A program made the position numbers and the translations under genes. Positions 16,149 through 24,015 of a DNA stretch of 64,000 nt are shown one piece after another; position 1 is the stretch's first letter; the number at the start of each line of letters is the position of its first letter. Under the pieces are notes generated by a model that saw only the letters and a program-made list of their open reading frames with translations, was not told where the DNA came from and did not search any database. This DNA is from an uncultured Kiritimatiellota bacterium (GTDB lineage Bacteria > Verrucomicrobiota > Kiritimatiellia > RFP12 > UBA1067). The DNA lies in the NCBI GenBank assembly GCA_934643865.1, contig CAKUCX010000003.1:26231-90230 (forward strand). Reading direction: 5' to 3'.

Positions 16149-19100
16149 GCCGCGCCCCTTGCGGGCGCGTGAATTGAAACATCGCTCTTCTCCTCATCCT
16201 TCACAACGGACTTATCGCCGCGCCCCTTGCGGGCGCGTGAATTGAAACCGACAAAAGCTCCATGCTCGGGACAGCGCGCGGGCCGCGCCCCTTGCGGGCG
16301 CGTGAATTGAAACTTGGCATACCGCGCAACGTAGCCGCTTGACTTACGCCGCGCCCCTTGCGGGCGCGTGAATTGAAACAATCGCTATGGCACAGTGTTA
16401 TAATCGATTGATGCCGCGCCCCTTGCGGGCGCGTGAATTGAAACACGAGCCTGCCCGCCATCTCGACGGACACACCGGCCGCGCCCCTTGCGGGCGCGTG
16501 AATTGAAACCGTGATGAAAACCTCTGCGACGAGGTTGTCTTGCCGCGCCCCTTGCGGGCGCGTGAATTGAAACCGGCTGACCTCGTGGAATTGCGCAATC
16601 ATATGGCGCCGCGCCCCTTGCGGGCGCGTGAATTGAAACTGTTGCACTTTGTCACGTGCGGCGCATGATGCACGGCCGCGCCCCTTGCGGGCGCGTGAAT
16701 TGAAACAGCGTTGCGGGCACGGATGGCCCGCGCGCCGTTGCCGCGCCCCTTGCGGGCGCGTGAATTGAAACGGCTATCAAGAGCGCTACGCTGAGTACCG
16801 CTATGCCGCGCCCCTTGCGGGCGCGTGAATTGAAACGCGCCAACCAAACCGAACGCGGAACTCACGCCGCCGCGCCCCTTGCGGGCGCGTGAATTGAAAC
16901 GACCCGTCCTCGACTGACAGTATCTTCAAAATTGCCGCGCCCCTTGCGGGCGCGTGAATTGAAACGCCGTCCCCAAGCGTCTTCTTTGGGATAAGTTGCC
17001 GCGCCCCTTGCGGGCGCGTGAATTGAAACTTACGCTTCATTTGGCTTCTCCTCGTTGGGCTTCTCGCCGCGCCCCTTGCGGGCGCGTGAATTGAAACTTC
17101 GCGTACCGCGCAACATAACCACTACTCTTGGCCGCGCCCCTTGCGGGCGCGTGAATTGAAACTACGTGGAAACACCCTTATTTGAGGTGTGCCATGGCCG
17201 CGCCCCTTGCGGGCGCGTGAATTGAAACTGGCCGCCATGCACGGCCAGTTGAGTGTCAGTGGCCGCGCCCCTTGCGGGCGCGTGAATTGAAACGATTTGT
17301 GCGCGCGTTATTGCCCCGAGTTGTACGAGCCGCGCCCCTTGCGGGCGCGTGAATTGAAACATGCGACCCAGTGATAAAATCTTCAAACTTGTGCCGCGCC
17401 CCTTGCGGGCGCGTGAATTGAAACCAAGACTGCCGAGATTGACATCAATTTTGAAAATGCCGCGCCCCTTGCGGGCGCGTGAATTGAAACAGCGCACCGA
17501 CACATTGTTGTTGTGTCGCCCCGCCGCGCCCCTTGCGGGCGCGTGAATTGAAACTGGAAAGAAGCTAACTGTCAATGCGTTGCCGTTGCCGCGCCCCTTG
17601 CGGGCGCGTGAATTGAAACTCGCTAACACTCAACTGGCCGTGCATTGCGGCGAGCCGCGCCCCTTGCGGGCGCGTGAATTGAAACTCATCAACGGGCTTC
17701 TCGTCAGCGGGCTTGTCCTGCCGCGCCCCTTGCGGGCGCGTGAATTGAAACTTGATCGGCATTCCCGTCCAGTGCTTGTTACGCCGCCGCGCCCCTTGCG
17801 GGCGCGTGAATTGAAACTCCTCATCGTTGGGCTTGTTGGACTTATCAGCGGACGCCGCGCCCCTTGCGGGCGCGTGAATTGAAACTTTATAGTCGAAACA
17901 TTAGGTTGAGCAATGGCAAGGTCGCGCCCCTCGCGGGCGCGTGAATTGAAACTGCAGACGCCGCTTACCTATCCGACGGTCGATATGTCGCGCCCCTCGC
18001 GGGCGCGTGAATTGAAACAAAGGAGTTCAAAATGTCTTATTCTTTCGCAAATGTCGCGCCCCTCGCGGGCGCGTGAATTGAAACTCCTCTACAGTCGTAA
18101 CATTAGGTTGAGCAATGGCGTCGCGCCCCTCGCGGGCGCGTGAATTGAAACCGCGTCAAGCCCGGAAAGTTCACTCTCGGCACGGGTCGCGCCCCTCGCG
18201 GGCGCGTGAATTGAAACAGCAAACGCACGTGCGACAACTACCTCGCGCTCTAGTCGCGCCCCTCGCGGGCGCGTGAATTGAAACTCGGCGATGCCGGGCG
18301 ACGACGCGGCGCGCGTCCTGTCGCGCCCCTCGCGGGCGCGTGAATTGAAACCTGGGCGTCGCGAAGGTGCTGCGGGCCGTCCGCGCGGTCGCGCCCCTCG
18401 CGGGCGCGTGAATTGAAACTGGTTGCGGGTCAGATGAAGTCGTCGTCCCGGGGGGGTCGCGCCCCTTGCGGGCGCGTGAATTGAAACCGCACGATTTGCC
18501 CAGATTATCGCCTCCAGCGTGTCGCGCCCCTCGCGGGCGCGTGAATTGAAACGTCGCCGTCGCGGAAGACGCGACGACGCGCACCGTCGCGCCCCTCGCG
18601 GGCGCGTGAATTGAAACGCGGCCTCGGCCTTGGCGTCTGCGACGAGGGCGCGTCGCGCCCCTCGCGGGCGCGTGAATTGAAACGGGCGTGGAGAGCGCCG
18701 CGCAGACCTCCGCCACCGTCGCGCCCCTCGCGGGCGCGTGAATTGAAACCGTCGCGTAGCCGTCGAGGGACGGGACGTTCACGCGTCGCGCCCCTCGCGG
18801 GCGCGTGAATTGAAACGAACCCTCCTCGCGCCCCTCCTTGCGGTCTTCGCTGTCGCGCCCCTCGCGGGCGCGTGAATTGAAACCCGTCCTCGCGGCGCGG
18901 CGGCGGAAGGCCGTAGGGTCGCGCCCCTCGCGGGCGCGTGAATTGAAACGCGGACCAGCTGGAGGTGCTCGTCGGCAAGGCGCGTCGCGCCCCTCGCGGG
19001 CGCGTGAATTGAAACTCCGGGGAGGCGACGGTCTTCGACGAGGCGTCGTCGCGCCCCTCGCGGGCGCGTGAATTGAAACCCTTCGGCGGCGAGCCAGATT

Positions 19101-21923
19101 TCGCCGTTTGCGGCGTCGCGCCCCTCGCGGGCGCGTGAATTGAAACGCGTCGCGCTCGCCCGTGAAGCGGACGTGGCCGCGTCGCGCCCCTCGCGGGCGC
19201 GTGAATTGAAACCTCGTGCCCGTGCTGACGACGCGCGCCGGCCTCCCGTCGCGCCCCTCGCGGGCGCGTGAATTGAAACAAATATCGCGTGAAATCTCAC
19301 GATGCTCACCTGTCGCGCCCCTCGCGGGCGCGTGAATTGAAACCCGCCGCCGGCGAAGGCCGTGGACTTCGCGGAGGTCGCGCCCCTCGCGGGCGCGTGA
19401 ATTGAAACTGATCTCAGTCGCGCTGTACCTCGTGTACCTCGCGTCGCGCCCCTCGCGGGCGCGTGAATTGAAACTTGAGGGATTCGTTTTAGCAATGGGA
19501 CATCAATGTCGCGCCCCTCGCGGGCGCGTGAATTGAAACAGGCCGTCCGCGATCTTGATTGCGGTGGCGGTCGAGTCGCGCCCCTCGCGGGCGCGTGAAT
19601 TGAAACTCGTCCACCTCGGCCTTTGTGTAGACGTTCACCTGTCGCGCCCCTCGCGGGCGCGTGAATTGAAACTTCGCCAGTTCGTCCGCGTATGCGCAAG
19701 CGCGTTGTCGCGCCCCTTGCGGGCGCGTGAATTGAAACACGGGGACGGTCGTGGCCGGGGAGACGCTTATGTCGCGCCCCTTGCGGGCGCGTGAATTGAA
19801 ACCTGCGGCGCGCGTCCGCAAAAGCATTGAACAGGCCGTCGCGCCCCTTGCGGGCGCGTGAATTGAAACTTTCACGCCGGCTACCCGATTGATATAAAGG
19901 AGTGTCGCGCCCCTTGCGGGCGCGTGAATTGAAACGTCGCGTAGGGCGAGAGGTCGGGCGCCGGGATGGCGTCGCGCCCCTCGCGGGCGCGTGAATTGAA
20001 ACACGCTGTAGCCGATCGCGCGGAGGAAGCCGTCGTTGTCGCGCCCCTCGCGGGCGCGTGAATTGAAACGCCGCCTCGATCTCCTGGAAGATCCAGTGCA
20101 GCCGTCGCGCCCCTCGCGGGCGCGTGAATTGAAACTTCATCTCGTCGAACGCCGATTTCTTTTCTCCGTCGCGCCCCTCGCGGGCGCGTGAATTGAAACA
20201 GGGACGAGAACCTTTGCCCCGCCCGTCCCGTTGTCGCGCCCCTCGCGGGCGCGTGAATTGAAACAACGTTGTCTCTCCCGATGCGCGGCAGCAGAGGCGT
20301 CGCGCCCCTCGCGGGCGCGTGAATTGAAACGCTTATGCACCTCCATCCCGAGGATTTCTCTCTGTCGCGCCCCTCGCGGGCGCGTGAATTGAAACTCGCC
20401 CGCCTTGCCGAGCAGGTGAAGGCGGATGGTCGCGCCCCTCGCGGGCGCGTGAATTGAAACTGCTCTACAGCCGCAATATTAGGTTGAGTACTGGCGTCGC
20501 GCCCCTCGCGGGCGCGTGAATTGAAACTCACGGTCTCAAGACTACGTTTGATAGCGGCTATGTCGCGCCCCTCGCGGGCGCGTGAATTGAAACTCGTCCC
20601 ATGCCGTTGTTCGGCGTGCCCGGTCTCGGTCGCGCCCCTCGCGGGCGCGTGAATTGAAACTGGCTTTTGCCCGATTGGCAGTTTGACGCGTAAGAGTCGC
20701 GCCCCTCGCGGGCGCGTGAATTGAAACATCACTGGTAGCCATAAGGGTAAGTTGCTCGAAGTCGCGCCCCTCGCGGGCGCGTGAATTGAAACTCGGCCGC
20801 AAGATCCAAAATGTCCTGCTCGGCCTGTCGCGCCCCTCGCGGGCGCGTGAATTGAAACAAGCTTGATGCTAACCTTGGCAGTCTCGAAATGATGTCGCGC
20901 CCCTCGCGGGCGCGTGAATTGAAACGGCTATCAAGAGAGATATGCCGAGTACCGCTACAGTCGCGCCCCTCGCGGGCGCGTGAATTGAAACTGGTTATGC
21001 CCCATATCGGTGCAGAAGGTGACATGTCGCGCCCCTCGCGGGCGCGTGAATTGAAACTGGCTGCTATGTCAATAAGTCTGTTGCAGCCCGCGGTCGCGCC
21101 CCTCGCGGGCGCGTGAATTGAAACGGCGTCCAACGGCGATGTGGTGTTTCGCAAGTCGTCGCGCCCCTCGCGGGCGCGTGAATTGAAACCGTGATGAGAA
21201 CCTTTGTGATGAAATCGTGTTTGAGGTCGCGCCCCTCGCGGGCGCGTGAATTGAAACCGATCCCGGCATGGCGAAACAGGTCAAGGCTGAGGTCGCGCCC
21301 CTCGCGGGCGCGTGAATTGAAACAGTCAGCTTTTGAACTCTGCCCAGCAGCGTGAGAGTCGCGCCCCTCGCGGGCGCGTGAATTGAAACGGTCTTTCGCC
21401 GCAACCATAATCTTAAAACCACGATGTCGCGCCCCTCGCGGGCGCGTGAATTGAAACACGCGCAAAGTCTACCACTTACCGCGCCGCCGCGCGTCGCGCC
21501 CCTCGCGGGCGCGTGAATTGAAACAACATCAAACCAGCAGGGGGAGTTATTGGGTTCGTCGCGCCCCTCGCGGGCGCGTGAATTGAAACTACTTCCACGC
21601 CTCCGCGATCCCGGAGAAGCCGGTCGCGCCCCTCGCGGGCGCGTGAATTGAAACATCGCCCGGGACAGTCACGGTAGCGCCGGAGAAATGGTCGCGCCCC
21701 TTGCGGGCGCGTGAATTGAAACCGCTCCATGTCCTTCCGCCCGTTCACGGCGCGCAGTCGCGCCCCTCGCGGGCGCGTGAATTGAAACCTGCTGGACCTG
21801 TTCTACCGCCGCCACGGCGACGCCGTCGCGCCCCTCGCGGGCGCGTGAATTGAAACGTCGCGTAGGGCGAGAGGTCGGGCGCCGGGATGGCGTCGCGCCC
21901 CTCGCGGGCGCGTGAATTGAAAT
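16149..21923 (+). CRISPR. Type I-C CRISPR array, 88 repeats and 87 spacers
   Basis: I located 88 repeats of 32 nt by eye, with spacers of 32-36 nt (mostly 33-35). All repeats share the stem CGCGCCC/GGGCGCG and the 3' end GTGAATTGAAAC, which is typical of subtype I-C. Three variants exist. Variant 1 (starts GCC, loop CTTGC) covers repeats 1-27 (16149-17885). Variant 2 (starts GTC, loop CTCGC) covers most repeats from 28 (17921) to 88. Variant 3 (starts GTC, loop CTTGC) covers repeat 36 (18456), repeats 55-58 (19707-19935) and repeat 85 (21691). The last repeat (21892-21923) has its final C changed to T, marking the trailer end. The 35-nt spacer at 19936-19970 is identical to the one at 21857-21891. 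Several other spacers are diverged copies of the same coding target. Confidence 0.98.
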
Positions 21924-22187
21924 TCTTTATCTCGCCACGCGCCGACAAGTTGGACGCCCCATCTTTTCCGCCGCCGCGCCCCATACGCCGCCCCTTGAGG
22001 ATCTTTGCGAACAAGTTTCCTGCACCGTTCCCGACATTGCCGGGAACGCCGCCTAGCCTCTTCAGCGTTCCCGAAAGGTCGCCGACGTTTCCGATAACCT
22101 GTTCGCCTGCAGAACGCATCTTGCTGACGCCGCATGAGTCGATCACGGCGAGGCACTTGTTTTTGCAGGGTTTCTGCAGGGCCGAAT
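21924..22187 (+). other. Non-coding trailer between the CRISPR array and proC
   Basis: Follows the degenerate last repeat. I see no repeat remnant and no convincing gene; frames reading through from the array are artefacts. Two short palindromes (for example TTCCCGACATTGCCGGGAA at about 22028-22046) are present but lack a T-tract. Confidence 0.5.
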
Positions 22188-22191
22188 ATGG

Positions 22192-22197
22192 TATACT
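22192..22197 (+). promoter_or_regulatory. -10 element of proC (predicted leaderless)
   Basis: TATGGTATACT: an extended -10 (TGG + TATACT) followed by GGCCCGC and the ATG at 22205. No Shine-Dalgarno. Confidence 0.65.
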
Positions 22198-22204
22198 GGC
22201 CCGC

Positions 22205-23014
22205 ATGAAAGCAAAACTTGGCTTCTTTGGCGCCGGGAAGATGGCGGAGGGTATCCTTTCTGCCGCTGCACATGCGCCGGATTTCGATCCGCAGCGTGTG
22301 CTCATGGCCGAAAAGGTACCCGCGCGCGCGCGCGCGCTTGCGCGGCGCTATGGCGTGCGGACGACGGCGGATGCGCGTGAGGTCGCCCGGACGGCATCCC
22401 TGATTTTCCTCGCGGTGCGTCCGCAGGACCTGGCTTCGCTTGCCGCCGATGTGAAGCCGCTGCTCACGAAGAAGACGCTCGTCGTCTCCATCGCGGCAGG
22501 GAAGTCGCTCGCCACGCTGCGGAAGGCGCTTGGCCGAGAGGTGCGCCTCATCCGCGTGATGCCGAATCTCGCCTTGCGCGCCAAGGAGGGCATGTGTGCG
22601 ATCTGCCCGGCCAAGAACGCGACGGTTTCCGACGTGAAAAAGGTCGCCAGAATCCTTGACGGGGCCGGGCGGACGCTCGTCCTCGCCGAACGCCACTTCG
22701 ATGCCGTCACGGCGCTTTCCGGAAGCGGCCCCGCGTTTTTCGCCTACATGGAGCAGGCGATGGCCGCCGGAGGCGAGGCGCTGGGGCTTCCCCCGCCCGC
22801 CGCGCGCCTTCTCGCCGAGCAGACGATGCTCGGCACGGCCGCCTACCTGCGCCAGAGCGGCGCAGATCTTGAGGCGTTCATCGCGGGCGTCGCCACGCCG
22901 GGCGGGACGACCGCCGCCGGCATGGATGTTCTGCGCGCCTCCGACTTCTCCGCGTGTGTCGCCGCGACCCTCAAGGCCGCCGCAGACCGCTCGACGGAGC
23001 TTGGAAGACGCTAG
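22205..23014 (+). CDS. proC: Pyrroline-5-carboxylate reductase
   Basis: 269 residues. The N-terminal Rossmann fold has KLGFFGAGKMAEGIL; later blocks are FLAVRPQDL, LVVSIAAG, RVMPNLALRAKEGM, ALSGSGPAFFAYMEQAM and the signature AGVATPGGTTAAGMDVL near the C-terminus. It makes L-proline from pyrroline-5-carboxylate with NAD(P)H in the cytoplasm. The start at 22205 is set by the GAGxM motif and the -10 six bases away. The length is normal (about 270). It stands between the CRISPR trailer and the glycosyltransferase cluster and is probably not functionally linked to either. Confidence 0.95.
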   Translation: MKAKLGFFGAGKMAEGILSAAAHAPDFDPQRVLMAEKVPARARALARRYGVRTTADAREVARTASLIFLAVRPQDLASLAADVKPLLTKKTLVVSIAAGKSLATLRKALGREVRLIRVMPNLALRAKEGMCAICPAKNATVSDVKKVARILDGAGRTLVLAERHFDAVTALSGSGPAFFAYMEQAMAAGGEALGLPPPAARLLAEQTMLGTAAYLRQSGADLEAFIAGVATPGGTTAAGMDVLRASDFSACVAATLKAAADRSTELGRR

Positions 23015-23061
23015 CCAAGGTGCGGGCGAATTGTCCGGCGGCGCGAAAAGAACGTGGTAGG

Positions 23062-24015
23062 ATGGCGGACATAGCTGCGAGAACGGTTTCCGTCATTATT
23101 CCGACGTTCAATCGCGCCGCGATGGCCTGCGACTGCGTCGCGAGCGTCCTCGCGACGCGGTATCCCGCGCTGGAGGTGATCGTCGTCGACGACTGCTCGC
23201 CCGACGACACGGGGGCGAAGATCGCGGCGCGCTTTGGCGGCGATTTCCGCGTGCGCTACCATCGGAATGGCGTCAACAGGCAGCTTGGCGGCTCACGGAA
23301 TGTCGGCGCCTCGCTGGCAAGAGGAAAGTATCTCCTTTTTATCGACGATGACAACCTCGTCGAGCAAGGCATCCTGTCCGCGATTGTCGCTGATTTCGAG
23401 TCGCATCCCGAGGCAGGGCTCATCGCGCCGATGGCGGTCAATGCCGGCGGCCGGAAAGACGGGCTCATCTGGACGTTAGGCTGTGACTTCAATCGTTGGA
23501 CGTCTCAGCCTCGCAACTTTGGCGCGAATCTTCCTCTTGGGCAGTTGCCGAAAGACAGGATTCGTTTTCCGACGCTCTACTCGCCAAATGCTTTCGCGGT
23601 CCCAAAGGCAGTCCATGATGAAGTCGGGGGGTTCTGCGAGCGCCTTCCGTTTTATTTTGACGAGTCTGACTATGGGTGGCGGATTGCCGATACGGGACGA
23701 AAGGCCTGGATCTTGTCCACGGCGGTGACGCGTCATCAGAATTTTCTGGCGGCTGCGGATGTTCCGGCATTGCGAGACTTGGGCATCAACGCTCCTTGGC
23801 GCGCGTTTCGCCTGGGCCGCAACCGCCTGCGCTTCGCCCGGCGGCATTTCGGCTTTCTCCAGGTCCTCTCGGTCGCGCTGGTCTTCGCGCCGCTCTCGGC
23901 GCTCTGGTACGGGGCGGTCGCCTTGCGCTGCTGCCGCCCCGGCATCGCGTGGGCGTACTGGCGCGGGACCCTGCGCGGGCTCGCGGAGACGGCGCTGCGG
24001 AAAGAATGGCCGTGA
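23062..24015 (+). CDS. Family 2 glycosyltransferase with C-terminal membrane segment
   Basis: 317 residues from the ATG at 23062. The GT-A fold has VSVIIPTFNRAAMACDCV, VIVVDDCSPDDTGAKI, GGSRNVGASLARGKYLLFIDDDN (in part) and, further on, ESDYGWRIADTGRKAWIL, the usual ED/acceptor region. Residues about 265-300 are hydrophobic and probably anchor it at the inner membrane. GT2 enzymes add sugars from nucleotide donors to lipid-linked or cell-wall polysaccharide. It overlaps the next GT gene by 10 bp. Sugar and linkage cannot be told. Confidence 0.85.
   Translation: MADIAARTVSVIIPTFNRAAMACDCVASVLATRYPALEVIVVDDCSPDDTGAKIAARFGGDFRVRYHRNGVNRQLGGSRNVGASLARGKYLLFIDDDNLVEQGILSAIVADFESHPEAGLIAPMAVNAGGRKDGLIWTLGCDFNRWTSQPRNFGANLPLGQLPKDRIRFPTLYSPNAFAVPKAVHDEVGGFCERLPFYFDESDYGWRIADTGRKAWILSTAVTRHQNFLAAADVPALRDLGINAPWRAFRLGRNRLRFARRHFGFLQVLSVALVFAPLSALWYGAVALRCCRPGIAWAYWRGTLRGLAETALRKEWP

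Noticed and set aside
16115..21750. Long frames on both strands through the CRISPR array, with repeated protein segments such as FQFTRPRGAR and SRPSRARELK
   Set aside because: They are translations of the 32-nt repeats; repeat plus spacer lengths happen to keep frames open. No start signals, and the content is fully explained by the array.
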